57,118 nucleotides of DNA from Neobacillus novalis NBRC 102450 (GTDB lineage Bacteria; Bacillota; Bacilli; Bacillales; Cytobacillaceae): assembly GCF_001591805.1 (NCBI RefSeq), contig NZ_BCVP01000040.1, positions 1-57,118 on the forward strand, written 5' to 3'. Below, one piece after another: positions 15,624 through 24,294 of the stretch (position 1 is the first letter of the stretch; each line of letters begins with the position of its first letter). The translations under genes and the position numbers were made by a program. A model generated the notes under the pieces. The model made no database searches, was not told where the DNA came from, and saw only the letters and a program-made list of their open reading frames with translations.

Positions 15624-18098
15624 TTAGGCTTGACGCTTTAAGTTATAAACAGGGATAGACGCCCATTTCGGGGTATTATGTTTTATTTTTGCCACCGTTA
15701 CAGTCATATCGTCATCAATAATATCGGATTTCGAACGAATGACCTCCTCTAAGATTAAATCAGCAATTTCCTGTGGGTCATCTGTTTCTAATTCTAATAA
15801 TTTCCGCTTCATCCATAAATCATAATTCTCCACATGGTTTGGCCCCTCAAACACCCCATCACTCATCATGACTAACAGATCGCCGGCTTTTAATTGTTCG
15901 CTGACGACATCGACTTCAAATTCCTGAAGAATCCCGATTGGCAGGTTGCTGGCTTGGATTTTAATAATCTTTTTACCTCGTTTAATGAAGCTTGGTGTTG
16001 AACCAATTTTCAGGAATTTTGCCGAAGCATTTTTCAAATCAATCATCGCCAAATCTAATGTGGAAAAAATTTCATCTGTTGTTCGAAGGGAAAGAATAGA
16101 ATTTATTGATTTAATCGCTGTCCTCTCTTCAATCCCTGATTGAAGGATTTTTTGTAAAAGCATTAGTGTTTCATTGCTTTCATAATGGGCTCTTTCGCCG
16201 TTTCCCATGCCATCACTAATGGCAATCGCATACTTGCCCAAACCCAGTTCAATCGTTGAATAGCTATCACCAGAAACCAAACCTCCATCTTTAGCCGCAT
16301 GGGCTGTCCCCGTTTCCACGGTAAACGCCTTCGATGATCGGAAGGTAACGTGACAGAACCCATTCGGATATGTTGCGCATTCCTCCTTGTTAACTACAAT
16401 TGTTTCCTCTAGTATGTCAGACAGCATCGGGGCAATTAATTTCTCACATTCCCCATGGCCGTTACAAAATGGCACCGACATCTCAATATCGACATTTCCC
16501 GGATCAAGACTATAAATTTCCACCTGTTCAATATGAATTCCAAACCCTTGCATAGCCTCGATAATTTGCTCCTCCTGTTTGTGGTGATTTTCCCTTTCCC
16601 GTTGAATCTCCTTCGCGAAATTATCCATTACTTCAGAAACTCCTAATAATTGATCAGCAACAAGCTTCCGGCTCTCCTGAACCTGTTTCTTTAACTTTTG
16701 ATTGGCCTGGAAAAAGGTTAATTGCTGGCCAATCGTTTCGTATACCTTTTTTGAACGTGTACAGAGCTTTTCCCAGTCTCTTGATAATTTAGTAGAGACT
16801 GTTCCATCATTTTGATCCATTTCGTGAATAATTTCCTCCATATAGGCATAGGTTGTATTAAAATTCTTTGCCCAGCATTGTTCCTTCTTAAAGCATGTTT
16901 GGCACGTTTTTTCCGTTACATGGCTCATAAAGTAATCCATTTCCCGATCGTTTTCAGCTTCATCCGGGATGACTTCCATTTTGGAAAAGCTTTTTGAAAG
17001 GGCATGAAACACACCTGAAAATTGCGAAACCCGTTGCGCTGTTACATCACGCATTTTTCTCATATATTTTTGCTGCTCGGCTGTGTATTCCGGTGTACCA
17101 GGTATATACTTTGCTAGTCTAGAGGTAAGAGCTTGTGGTGTTAAGAGGAATAAGCAAACAGCAGCGGTTGACTCCAATACAGTTTTCAATAATGAGCCTC
17201 CCCCTTCCCCATACATTCCGATGAGGAGGGTAGCAATAAATAGGCCGATGGAAACACCGATTTTTTTCCCTTCCTTCAGTAATCCGCCGAGGACACCTGA
17301 GAAGGCTAGTAAACTCATATGGTAGAAGCTTGATACGCTTGCAAGGCTGAAAATCAACCCAGTTACCACTCCTACAGTAGAGCCGACGGTTGCGCCGGCA
17401 ATAAAGGCAAACACCAACACTAAGTAGCGCGACATAATATGTTCAATCGACAAATCATACACTTGCCAGCCAATGGTGCCCGTCATAATCGAAGCGAGCA
17501 TAATAATGAGGCAGACGATTTCTTCTGTCTTTAACAGCTGTCTGCGCTTATTCAAGGTTAATAAAGGAATACTTTGTAAAAAAATTAGCGTCAAAATGAA
17601 GGCAAGGCATGCCTGGACACCGACCATCATTAAATCATATAGAACCAATTGCTGTGATAGAATAAACGCTTCCCCCAGTTTTCCAATTCCGAGGATAATC
17701 CCGACAAAAAAAGGCAGTGCTCTCAATTCATTTGTCAGCCACTTTTGACTGATCCTGAAAATAACCAAAAACCAGACGGTAATGGTGAACGTAAAGGCGG
17801 CATTTGCAAGTGACAAGGTTGCTGCTCCGACAACTAGTCCGATCAGGGCTAGCGGTGCCCGCTCTCTTCTGACTAAATAGACAGAGGCGAAGAAAGGAAG
17901 GCAGAACGGGGTCAGCTTTGCCAGGATTAAGGCTCGTCCCAGTAAAAATCCCACGAATAACAAAAGATAACCCTTTTTTATAAAAAAGGACTCGAGCAGC
18001 GCATGGAATTTCCCGAGGCCACTCCCCAAGGCCCATTTCGATGAATGAAGGTTAACTTTCCCAACCGGTTCTATGAAACTTGCATTTGTCTTTTCCAT
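15624..18098 (-). CDS. spoIIE: Stage II sporulation protein E (PP2C-type phosphatase)
   Basis: Dephosphorylates SpoIIAA to free sigma-F in the forespore and takes part in polar septation with FtsZ. The N-terminal third holds about ten membrane segments. A central oligomerisation/FtsZ-binding region follows, with a Cys-rich CQTCFKKEQCW stretch. The C-terminal PP2C domain (about residue 590 on) has AISDGMGNGERA and VMMSDGVFEG as metal-binding aspartates. An in-frame GTG six bases upstream is too close to GGGAG; ATG at 18098 gives 824 residues, against 827 in B. subtilis. Confidence 0.97.
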   Translation of the reverse strand: MEKTNASFIEPVGKVNLHSSKWALGSGLGKFHALLESFFIKKGYLLLFVGFLLGRALILAKLTPFCLPFFASVYLVRRERAPLALIGLVVGAATLSLANAAFTFTITVWFLVIFRISQKWLTNELRALPFFVGIILGIGKLGEAFILSQQLVLYDLMMVGVQACLAFILTLIFLQSIPLLTLNKRRQLLKTEEIVCLIIMLASIMTGTIGWQVYDLSIEHIMSRYLVLVFAFIAGATVGSTVGVVTGLIFSLASVSSFYHMSLLAFSGVLGGLLKEGKKIGVSIGLFIATLLIGMYGEGGGSLLKTVLESTAAVCLFLLTPQALTSRLAKYIPGTPEYTAEQQKYMRKMRDVTAQRVSQFSGVFHALSKSFSKMEVIPDEAENDREMDYFMSHVTEKTCQTCFKKEQCWAKNFNTTYAYMEEIIHEMDQNDGTVSTKLSRDWEKLCTRSKKVYETIGQQLTFFQANQKLKKQVQESRKLVADQLLGVSEVMDNFAKEIQRERENHHKQEEQIIEAMQGFGIHIEQVEIYSLDPGNVDIEMSVPFCNGHGECEKLIAPMLSDILEETIVVNKEECATYPNGFCHVTFRSSKAFTVETGTAHAAKDGGLVSGDSYSTIELGLGKYAIAISDGMGNGERAHYESNETLMLLQKILQSGIEERTAIKSINSILSLRTTDEIFSTLDLAMIDLKNASAKFLKIGSTPSFIKRGKKIIKIQASNLPIGILQEFEVDVVSEQLKAGDLLVMMSDGVFEGPNHVENYDLWMKRKLLELETDDPQEIADLILEEVIRSKSDIIDDDMTVTVAKIKHNTPKWASIPVYNLKRQA

Positions 18099-18131
18099 AA
18101 TCACACTCCCTAATATTCATCATTGGTGACT

Positions 18132-18196
18132 ATTATAAAATTAAAAAGCTTAAAAGTTTGTCAAAATAGTGGACAAGTTAAAATAATCGTTCGACG
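18132..18196 (-). promoter_or_regulatory. spoIIE promoter with 21-bp spacer and Spo0A-like box
   Basis: On the minus strand TTGACA (18159-18164) and TATAAT (18132-18137) are perfect hexamers separated by 21 bp. This is the unusual spacing known for the Spo0A-activated sigma-A promoter of B. subtilis spoIIE. A CGTCGAA sequence at 18190-18196 matches the 0A box TGTCGAA at six of seven positions. A perfect TGTCGAA lies further upstream near 18345. Confidence 0.8.
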
Positions 18197-18369
18197 CTTT
18201 TCACTATAATCATTCAAATAACCATAACTACCTTTATTTATGTCGATTTAGGTGCACAGAACGAAGATAATTTTTCGGAAACGACAAAAAAGACAAGCCC
18301 GCTAAGGACCTGTCATACTATAAGATATTCAGTGAAACCTGCTTTATTCGACAACAATTAAGCAGCAAG

Positions 18370-18801
18370 TTAACCCCGTCTAGCTCCTCTTCCTCCACGC
18401 TTAGACTCCGTGTTGCGCTTTAAGGAAGATAAACGATCTTCACTATCTTTTAAAAATTTGGCCATTTTTGATTCAAAGTTTTCTGGTCGAGGATTATTGC
18501 GATCGTTTGACCTGCCTTGACGTGGGCGTTGTGAGTTTGAGTGGGATCTCTGCGGTGCTTCGGGTCTATCCTTTGCCTTTTTAATGGATAGGCCAATTTT
18601 CCCGTCCTTCTCAACATTAATGACTTTAACCTCAACTTGGTCGCCAACCTTAAGATGGTCGTTAATATCCTTGACATAGTTGTCAGCAACCTCACTGATG
18701 TGTACGAGTCCTGTTGAGCCCTCCGGCAGCTCCACGAACGCTCCGAAATTTGTAATCCCTGTTACCTTTCCCTGTAACTTGCTGCCTACTTCAATTGACA
18801 T
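18370..18801 (-). CDS. yabR: S1-domain RNA-binding protein YabR
   Basis: A general stress protein 13 / YabR-type protein. One S1 OB-fold occupies residues 1-75 (GKVTGITNFGAFVELPEG, then GLVHISEVADNYVKD and KIGLSIKKAK). An Arg/Ser/Asn-rich low-complexity region and a basic Gly/Arg C-terminus follow, which should bind RNA non-specifically. At 143 residues it is somewhat longer than the B. subtilis protein. A very good AAGGAGG site precedes it. In B. subtilis two tRNA genes lie between yabR and spoIIE; none is seen in this 271-nt gap. Confidence 0.92.
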   Translation of the reverse strand: MSIEVGSKLQGKVTGITNFGAFVELPEGSTGLVHISEVADNYVKDINDHLKVGDQVEVKVINVEKDGKIGLSIKKAKDRPEAPQRSHSNSQRPRQGRSNDRNNPRPENFESKMAKFLKDSEDRLSSLKRNTESKRGGRGARRG

Positions 18802-18896
18802 AAAAAGAATGTTCCTCCTTAAAATAATAAAAAATCAATCTTACTCTATATTATACAGAAAGTAAAAATTCAGTGTCAATATGACTACACAATGGT

Positions 18897-19280
18897 TCAC
18901 TTTTCCTTCTTTGTTTCCGGAATATTAAAGATAATTTCGTTATCCCCAGAGAAAAAAATTTCTTTTCTCGCAAGCTTGGCAATGTATTCATCATCATTTA
19001 ATTTAATGATATCCTCATTAAGGATTTCCTGCTGCTGTTGTAATTTATCAAGCTTAGTGTCAAGCTGTTTCTTTTGAGCAATTTTTGCATCAAGTTTAGT
19101 GGTTTGGGAAAGATAACTGGAAATCATCAGATATGACAGAAAGCCTGCAAACACCACAAAGAGCGAGAGGCGTCTTAGTAACAATTTCCTTTTCCTGGCT
19201 GATGCAATTTCTGCATATTCCTGCTGCTCGACATAGGTTGTCTGCATCTTTGACACATTTCTTTTTCGTTCCGCTCCCAT
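18897..19280 (-). CDS. divIC: Cell division protein DivIC
   Basis: A septal protein that works with FtsL and DivIB. It has a short cytoplasmic N-terminus, one membrane segment (about residues 38-57) and an extracellular coiled coil (LDAKIAQKKQLDTKLDKLQ) ending in the conserved EYIAKLARKEIFFSGDNEIIF. An ATG at 19316 also exists but overlaps yabQ. The perfect AAGGAGG lies before the ATG at 19280, giving 127 residues as in B. subtilis (125). Confidence 0.94.
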   Translation of the reverse strand: MGAERKRNVSKMQTTYVEQQEYAEIASARKRKLLLRRLSLFVVFAGFLSYLMISSYLSQTTKLDAKIAQKKQLDTKLDKLQQQQEILNEDIIKLNDDEYIAKLARKEIFFSGDNEIIFNIPETKKEK

Positions 19281-19294
19281 TTCCCGTAACCTCC

Positions 19295-19927
19295 TTACTT
19301 TTTTCGTTTTTTCCATCTATCAATCCACTTACTAATAGTATTCCTGATTCCCTGAAAATTTCCTGCTATTTTATTATATAACTTCTCGACGGCTTTTTTA
19401 AGACCCTTCGGCAAAAGTTTCCAAAAAATTAATACTATTGTTTTCAATGGGATTACGATTATTTTTAATAGTAATAGTAAAACTTTAAAAACAAATTTGA
19501 CAAGGGTATAAAGACCCCTGCCAAGTACGAGAATGATGGTAATAACCAGTTGGATTAGTCCAAGGATAGGTTTATAAATGAGTAGTTGAAAGGTTTTTTT
19601 CAAAAACTTAGTAACGGCAATGATCGTCTCGATTACCATCTCCAATATTCGCAGATAAACCCCTTTAAACAGGCCCTGGTAGGCTGCAAACCCGCATATA
19701 AGCGCAATAAAGATATAAAACCTTATTTCTCCGTTATTAATGGTAAATAAGGTATAAAAAATAAGCAAAGCTTGAATAATCCAAAATAATAAGTCATTAC
19801 AGAAGACAATCCATGTTTTTCGTTTTGGCCGGTTTAAAAACCGTTGGTACGTATCAAACATGGCGCCAAACAACGACCCCATTCCAATCATCGAAAGCAT
19901 GGTGAGAAATTGCGTCGAAAGAGTCAT
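19295..19927 (-). CDS. yabQ: Spore cortex protein YabQ
   Basis: A sporulation membrane protein needed for cortex formation in B. subtilis. The 210 residues contain about five hydrophobic segments, beginning near LTMLSMIGMGSLFGAMFDTYQRF, the YabQ family signature. The tail is strongly basic (WIDRWKKRKK). The start overlaps the yabP stop by 4 nt, so the two are translationally coupled. A sigma-E promoter upstream of yabP should drive both in the mother cell. Confidence 0.92.
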   Translation of the reverse strand: MTLSTQFLTMLSMIGMGSLFGAMFDTYQRFLNRPKRKTWIVFCNDLLFWIIQALLIFYTLFTINNGEIRFYIFIALICGFAAYQGLFKGVYLRILEMVIETIIAVTKFLKKTFQLLIYKPILGLIQLVITIILVLGRGLYTLVKFVFKVLLLLLKIIVIPLKTIVLIFWKLLPKGLKKAVEKLYNKIAGNFQGIRNTISKWIDRWKKRKK

Positions 19928-20226
19928 CGGAATAACTTGCTAAAGAAACCTTTAGCTTTCTCCCCGTGCTGTTCATCCAAGTATTCCAGGTCAAAGATCT
20001 TCCCTTTAATAGAGACAATCCCCTTTTCGACATCCAAATTCTTCATCTGCAGGTTTTGTCCTTTGATTGCTAAAAATCCCATTACCGTTTCCAATAAGAA
20101 TTCCTCATTATCAAAGCTCTCCACCTGTTTAACGCCGGTAATATCAAGAAGCTTCCTTCCTCTCATAATGACATCATGATCCGGAACACTGCTTTTTGTG
20201 GTATTACTTTCATAATATTGGCTCAT
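19924..20226 (-). CDS. yabP: Sporulation protein YabP
   Basis: A small mother-cell protein of the YabP/YqfC family involved in spore envelope assembly. HDVIMRGRKLLDITGVKQVES and VMGFLAIKGQNLQMKNLDVEKG are the family core. The open frame has an upstream ATG two codons earlier, but GAGGG favours the ATG at 20226 (100 residues). A CATACAAAT-free, well-separated sigma-E promoter precedes it. Confidence 0.92.
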   Translation of the reverse strand: MSQYYESNTTKSSVPDHDVIMRGRKLLDITGVKQVESFDNEEFLLETVMGFLAIKGQNLQMKNLDVEKGIVSIKGKIFDLEYLDEQHGEKAKGFFSKLFR

Positions 20227-20264
20227 TATCATCCCTCACAATCATTTGTACAACCTTTATGTAA

Positions 20265-20293
20265 AATGTATGTGAAGGACAGTTGGAATAGAA
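20265..20293 (-). promoter_or_regulatory. Sigma-E promoter of yabPQ
   Basis: On the minus strand the -10 CATACATT (20265-20272) fits the sigma-E consensus CATACAnT exactly. It stands 14 bp from TTCTATT (20287-20293), which resembles the -35 kmATATT. B. subtilis yabP-yabQ is under sigma-E. A repeat element begins right at the -35 site. Confidence 0.75.
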
Positions 20294-20417
20294 CCTCGAA
20301 AAGCGGAAGCGCCTTGATCAGGGGCGTGAGTCTAGGCGAGCAGGCGAGAAGGTTGCTCTTTAACCTTCTTGACTGATTGACTGTAGACCTGCGAGCCCCT
20401 AGGCGCTGGAGCTAGAC
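20294..20417. repeat. Structured intergenic repeat (GCGGAAGCGCC type)
   Basis: A roughly 120-nt imperfect palindrome. AGCGCCTTGATCAGGGGC at the left pairs with GCCCCTAGGCGCT at the right. An internal AGAAGGTT/AACCTTCT hairpin is nested inside. The GGCGCTGGAGCTAGACA right end is, from memory, common between genes in Bacillus and related genomes. It separates rqcP from yabP. No coding capacity was recognised. Confidence 0.65.
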
Positions 20418-20425
20418 AACTTGCT

Positions 20426-20692
20426 TTAGTCGATTGAGCCGAGTCTCTCTTCGTTTAAAATCGTATACATCTCCGCTGCTTCGTCTTTACGGGATGTTTC
20501 TTGAATTCGGTCAATTCTTGCCGTTACCTTTCTCTGTCCAAGGCGAATGGTTAACTCGTCGCCGACTTTAACAGTGGAGCTGGCCTTTGCCTCTTTCCCA
20601 TTAATTTCAATTCTGCCTTGATCAGAAACTTCTTTGGCTAATGTTCTCCGTTTAATTAATCTTGAAACTTTTAAAAACTTATCTAAACGCAT
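20426..20692 (-). CDS. rqcP: RqcP ribosome-quality-control factor (YabO)
   Basis: An S4-domain RNA-binding protein, related to Hsp15, that binds obstructed 50S subunits with RqcH and helps poly-alanine tailing. The S4 fold begins at the N-terminus (MRLDKFLKVSRLIKRRTLAK) and includes GRIEINGKEAKASSTVKVGD. It has 88 residues against 86 in B. subtilis. It lies 18 nt after yabN in the conserved yabM-yabN-yabO block. Confidence 0.95.
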   Translation of the reverse strand: MRLDKFLKVSRLIKRRTLAKEVSDQGRIEINGKEAKASSTVKVGDELTIRLGQRKVTARIDRIQETSRKDEAAEMYTILNEERLGSID

Positions 20693-20710
20693 GATTATTT
20701 CCCCTCTTTT

Positions 20711-22177
20711 CTATAATCCGTTTCGTTTGGCTTCGTCCCAGTATTGATCGAGCTCATCAAGGGTATAGTCCTCAAACGATCTGCCGCTTGCCTTTACATT
20801 TTCCTCAATGTACTGAAACCGGCGCGTAAACTTTTCATTTGTTTCATAAAGTGCTTCTTCGGGATGAATTTTTAAGAATCGGGCCACATTGACAAAGGCA
20901 AATAATAAATCGCCAAACTCCTTTTTTGCACGCTCGAAGCCTTCCGCCGTTCCATCCAATTCAGCGGTAAATTCATCAAGCTCTTCTTTCACTTTCGCCA
21001 GAGCAGGGGTAATTTCCTGCCAATCAAAGCCAACCTTTGCCGCTAATCTTTGCAATTCATAGGCCCTTAATAAATTCGGTACCGATTTTGCGACTCCCTC
21101 AAGGATGGTGGATGGTGCTTTCCCCTTTTCCTGTTTCTTAATTTCCTGCCAATTTTGCAAGACTTCTTCACTATTCACAGCAATAACATTTCCGAACACA
21201 TGGGGATGCCTGCGAATCATTTTTGCCGACACACCTTCGATCACATCATCAATGGAAAAATAGCCTTCATCCTCACCAATTTGGGCATGAAGCAGCACCT
21301 GTAGCAGGACATCCCCCAGTTCTTCTATTAAGTGGTCTATATCTTCACTGTCAATCGCGTCAATGACTTCGTACGTTTCTTCGATTAAGTACTTTTTTAA
21401 TGACTCATGGGTTTGTTCCTTATCCCACGGGCAGCCGTTTGGACCCCTTAATTCAGCGATAATCGCGCGCAGCTTCGAGAAATTTTTTAATAAAATTTCC
21501 TCTTCTGTCACTGGCGGGACATAGACCGATGTGAGGTTATTGATTGAGACATTTCGGTCCAATTCATACAATGGCAGTTTTTCGATGTGCTCCTGTTTAC
21601 TTCCTGCTGCTGTAACGATATACACCTGGTAATTATCAGGTAATTTCTCCATTAACGTTAGCTTTACATTCGAGGCAACGAATTGGTCGTATACCTGGCT
21701 AATGATGATATGCTGGTCGATTTGCAGCTGGGAGGCTGTGAGCGCCGTGCCATCGAGCAATTGAAACCCTTCAACCGGGTCGATTTTCAATGAAGCAAAC
21801 AGGGCATCAAGGAAGCTCTGCCCGCCGCCAATGATGATTTCCACATCTTCCTTTGGTCCGTATTCCAAAAGGAGCTGCACTGTCTGCTCGGCAACGAGTG
21901 GGTGTCCCGGAACAGCGTAAATCACCGCTTCCGTTTGCGCTAGTTTCAATAATGTCTTGGCGATTTCCTCATATACGGCTTCAAACTGATCGTATTTTTC
22001 ATACACGCTGTCAAAAGAGGTATAGGATAGTCCTTCTTTTTCGAGTTCAGGAATGACTGGATGTTCTTTCGTTCTTAAAAACAGTTGCGGCGCTTTAAGC
22101 AGTTTCTTATAGACGCCAACCGGGAGCTGCTCAAGGTCGCCTGCTCCTAACCCGACAATTTCAATTTTTTTAACCAT
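20711..22177 (-). CDS. yabN: Tetrapyrrole methylase / MazG nucleotide pyrophosphohydrolase fusion (YabN)
   Basis: A two-domain house-cleaning NTPase. Residues 1-225 form a tetrapyrrole (SAM) methylase-like domain (VGLGAGDLEQLPVG, YAVPGHPLVAEQTV). Residues 235-488 are a double MazG module with the metal-binding EETYEVIDAID and EELGDVLLQVLLHA. GCPWDKEQTHESLKKY is the MazG signature. It begins 3 nt after yabM. The methylase domain's substrate is unknown, as in B. subtilis. Confidence 0.94.
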   Translation of the reverse strand: MVKKIEIVGLGAGDLEQLPVGVYKKLLKAPQLFLRTKEHPVIPELEKEGLSYTSFDSVYEKYDQFEAVYEEIAKTLLKLAQTEAVIYAVPGHPLVAEQTVQLLLEYGPKEDVEIIIGGGQSFLDALFASLKIDPVEGFQLLDGTALTASQLQIDQHIIISQVYDQFVASNVKLTLMEKLPDNYQVYIVTAAGSKQEHIEKLPLYELDRNVSINNLTSVYVPPVTEEEILLKNFSKLRAIIAELRGPNGCPWDKEQTHESLKKYLIEETYEVIDAIDSEDIDHLIEELGDVLLQVLLHAQIGEDEGYFSIDDVIEGVSAKMIRRHPHVFGNVIAVNSEEVLQNWQEIKKQEKGKAPSTILEGVAKSVPNLLRAYELQRLAAKVGFDWQEITPALAKVKEELDEFTAELDGTAEGFERAKKEFGDLLFAFVNVARFLKIHPEEALYETNEKFTRRFQYIEENVKASGRSFEDYTLDELDQYWDEAKRNGL

Positions 22178-22180
22178 TGG

Positions 22181-23803
22181 TTAATTCCTTTCCTTTCGCG
22201 GGAGAAAATGAAGTAATTTGCTTCCAAATGGGAAAAGCCCCAAATCTTCTTCAAAAAATACGTTCCCCCTTATGATGATTACTAAAAAGATAACACCGCC
22301 GAGCGAAACAGCAGTTAACGATTGCAACGCCGCTCCCAGCCGTTCTGACCCAATTGCGGTAACAAGATGATTTGTTAAAAATAAATAGCCTTTTAAAAAC
22401 AAAACCATCGTGATCGCCGCTGTTAGCACTATTCTTAAAAAACGTGTTGGAAACAGCGGGATTGCGATTACTTTTTTAAATTTTAGCAATAAGAAAACCG
22501 TGACCAGCCCTAAGGCAAGAAGCGAGGATATCGCCGCCCCCATCGTTCCGAATAATGGAATGAAGACCATGTTTAAAATATATTTCAACGGAAAGGTGAT
22601 CACAACAGCTATTGCAGGATAAAGCAGACTGCCGAGCCCCTGCATAATCGCAATGATTGTTGAAATAATCGAGGTAAATAGAATAACAAAACCAAGCACC
22701 CCTAATACCGCTGAACCGTTGGCATTTTCAAACAGCATCACATTGGTGGGCCCGATAATCGCCCATAAACCAGCTGAAGCTCCCAGTCCAATCACGATAC
22801 TCACCTTAATCGCTACTTGAATTTTATGATTTAAAAAATCCCGTTTTGCAGCTAATCGCTCACGGCTTATGAGCGGTACAAGCGTTAATGACATCGAGGC
22901 CGCAGCGACTGTGCCTAATTGGATTAATGGCTGGCCGCGGTCGAATACCCCCTTTAAGCTCTTAGCAAGATCTTGTTCCGTGCCGTTTGCTACAAGTAAG
23001 GAGTATAAATTTAACGAATCGGCTAGCTGCATAAAGATCATTAGCATTCCGCTTAAACATATAAACAACCCTTGAAAAGTGAGCATTTTAACAATCCGTT
23101 TCACTTCCAACGAGTTGTTTTGCAACATCCCCCTGCTTGGAGCGATTACTTTCCATTCTTTACGTTTCCGGACAAACATAAACAAGATAAGGCTCGCGAT
23201 CATACTCCCAGTAATCGAGCCAACCATCGCCCCGCTGCCGACAAAATAGAGGGAATAGCCCTTTTCCACGAAAAGAGAAGCCAGAAAAATAATCGTTATC
23301 ACGCGAATCGTTTGTTCCCCGACTTGCGATAACGCTGTTGGGGCCATTTCGCCAATTGCTTGGTAATACCCTCTTAATAGAGCCACAAACGGAAAGATCA
23401 AAAACACTATTGAGACAACTCTTAATAATATCGCTAATTGCGGGTCCTTCATCCAGCCTGCAATTTGTCCGGCTCCGCCATAGAGGATGAGGAAACAAAG
23501 GATGCCGATAATCTGTAAATAAACAAAGGATACGAAAAGAAGCAAGCGGGATTTTTCATCATCCCCGTTCTCCTTTTGTTCCGCGTAAAGCTTCGAAATA
23601 ACGACCGGGAAGCCTGTGGTCGACAGGACAATCGCCAATCCATAAAACGGATATACTTGCTGATATATGTAAAAACCAATATCCCCGACGATGTTTTGAA
23701 AAGGAATACGGTAAAACGCACTTAATATTTTCGTAACGAGTGCGGCAATTGTTAAAATAAACGCGCCTTTAAACAGCGCAGTTGAATGATTCACGGATTT
23801 CAT
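22181..23803 (-). CDS. yabM: MOP-superfamily polysaccharide/lipid flippase YabM
   Basis: A multi-pass membrane protein of the SpoVB/MurJ branch of the MATE/PST (MOP) exporters. It has about 14 hydrophobic segments in 540 residues. The start has ILTIAALVTKILSAFYRIPFQ and VGDIGFYIYQQVYPFYGL, typical of SpoVB-like flippases. B. subtilis YabM is in the same place and its cargo is uncertain. It is the last gene of the minus-strand block before the plus-strand accessory island, and the first of the yabM-yabN-rqcP unit. Confidence 0.9.
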   Translation of the reverse strand: MKSVNHSTALFKGAFILTIAALVTKILSAFYRIPFQNIVGDIGFYIYQQVYPFYGLAIVLSTTGFPVVISKLYAEQKENGDDEKSRLLLFVSFVYLQIIGILCFLILYGGAGQIAGWMKDPQLAILLRVVSIVFLIFPFVALLRGYYQAIGEMAPTALSQVGEQTIRVITIIFLASLFVEKGYSLYFVGSGAMVGSITGSMIASLILFMFVRKRKEWKVIAPSRGMLQNNSLEVKRIVKMLTFQGLFICLSGMLMIFMQLADSLNLYSLLVANGTEQDLAKSLKGVFDRGQPLIQLGTVAAASMSLTLVPLISRERLAAKRDFLNHKIQVAIKVSIVIGLGASAGLWAIIGPTNVMLFENANGSAVLGVLGFVILFTSIISTIIAIMQGLGSLLYPAIAVVITFPLKYILNMVFIPLFGTMGAAISSLLALGLVTVFLLLKFKKVIAIPLFPTRFLRIVLTAAITMVLFLKGYLFLTNHLVTAIGSERLGAALQSLTAVSLGGVIFLVIIIRGNVFFEEDLGLFPFGSKLLHFLPRKERN

Positions 23804-23945
23804 TGCTTCACCTACTAACTAAACTAGAGGTAATTATAGCATAGTGGGGGTTTTAATGGATAATGCGGGAAAACCGGAATGGGCTCCAATAAGTTCGATT
23901 GGATTTATTAAGCCAATATATCCCGGCTAGCATCGATTTAATTAA

Positions 23946-23975
23946 TTTACTTTTCCAAATACTCTATTATATAAT
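23946..23975 (+). promoter_or_regulatory. Promoter of the leader-peptide transcript
   Basis: TTTACT (23946-23951) and a perfect TATAAT (23970-23975) stand 18 bp apart. Transcription would begin near 23982, about 20 nt before the ribosome-binding site of the leader ORF. Confidence 0.6.
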
Positions 23976-24017
23976 TATCCCTGTGGTAAGAATTACCTTT
24001 AGAAGGAGGTGTACAGG

Positions 24018-24095
24018 ATGGTTTCAAAAGTGTCACGGCTTAATTTAATGATCAATAACCTGTACATTCCTACAAGTCTGCCATTCTATTCCTAA
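24018..24095 (+). CDS. 25-codon leader peptide of an attenuator
   Basis: A short ORF behind one of the best ribosome-binding sites in the window (AGAAGGAGGTG, 7 nt before ATG). It encodes a 25-residue peptide starting MVSKVSRLNLM and ending YIPTSLPFYS. A strong RBS on a tiny ORF, followed at once by three potential hairpins ending in a terminator, is the layout of ribosome-mediated attenuation leaders of Firmicute antibiotic-resistance genes (for example ABC-F and erm-type leaders). The inducing drug cannot be read from the sequence. Confidence 0.6.
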   Translation: MVSKVSRLNLMINNLYIPTSLPFYS

Positions 24096-24100
24096 CGAAA

Positions 24101-24179
24101 CGGTAAAAAACCGCTTTGTTTAATGGATTCACGCTTTGTGAACGAAAGACCTTGTAGCTACAGGGTCTTTTATTTTTTT
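24101..24179 (+). promoter_or_regulatory. Attenuator: tandem hairpins ending in a terminator
   Basis: Directly after the leader stop codon come a CGGT/ACCG hairpin (24101-24113) and a TTCAC/GTGAA hairpin (24128-24142). The third is an 11-bp terminator stem (AAAGACCTTGT with one G-U pair, 24145-24170) followed by TATTTTTTT. Ribosome stalling on the leader ORF could reorganise these hairpins and let polymerase pass. The anti-terminator pairing was not calculated. Confidence 0.65.
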
Positions 24180-24204
24180 CAAATTATGAAAGGGGGTTTT
24201 TAGC

Positions 24205-24261
24205 ATGATCATTATTCAGTTAACTAATTTTTCAAACGTTGAGGTAATCGAGGATGGTTAG
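24205..24261 (+). pseudogene. 18-codon ORF after the attenuator, possible gene remnant
   Basis: ATG follows AAAGGGGG with good spacing and encodes MIIIQLTNFSNVEVIEDG before a TAG. The position is that of the structural gene controlled by the attenuator. The residues resemble the extreme N-terminus of ABC-F ATPases such as VmlR (compare IVTLTNVSYEV), which suggests that an ABC-F resistance gene once started here and was deleted. With only 18 residues this is weak evidence. It could instead be a second regulatory ORF coupled to the next gene, whose RBS lies about 17 nt after its stop codon. Confidence 0.35.
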
Positions 24262-24294
24262 TGAAAAAATACGAAATGGATGAGGAGCTAACAA

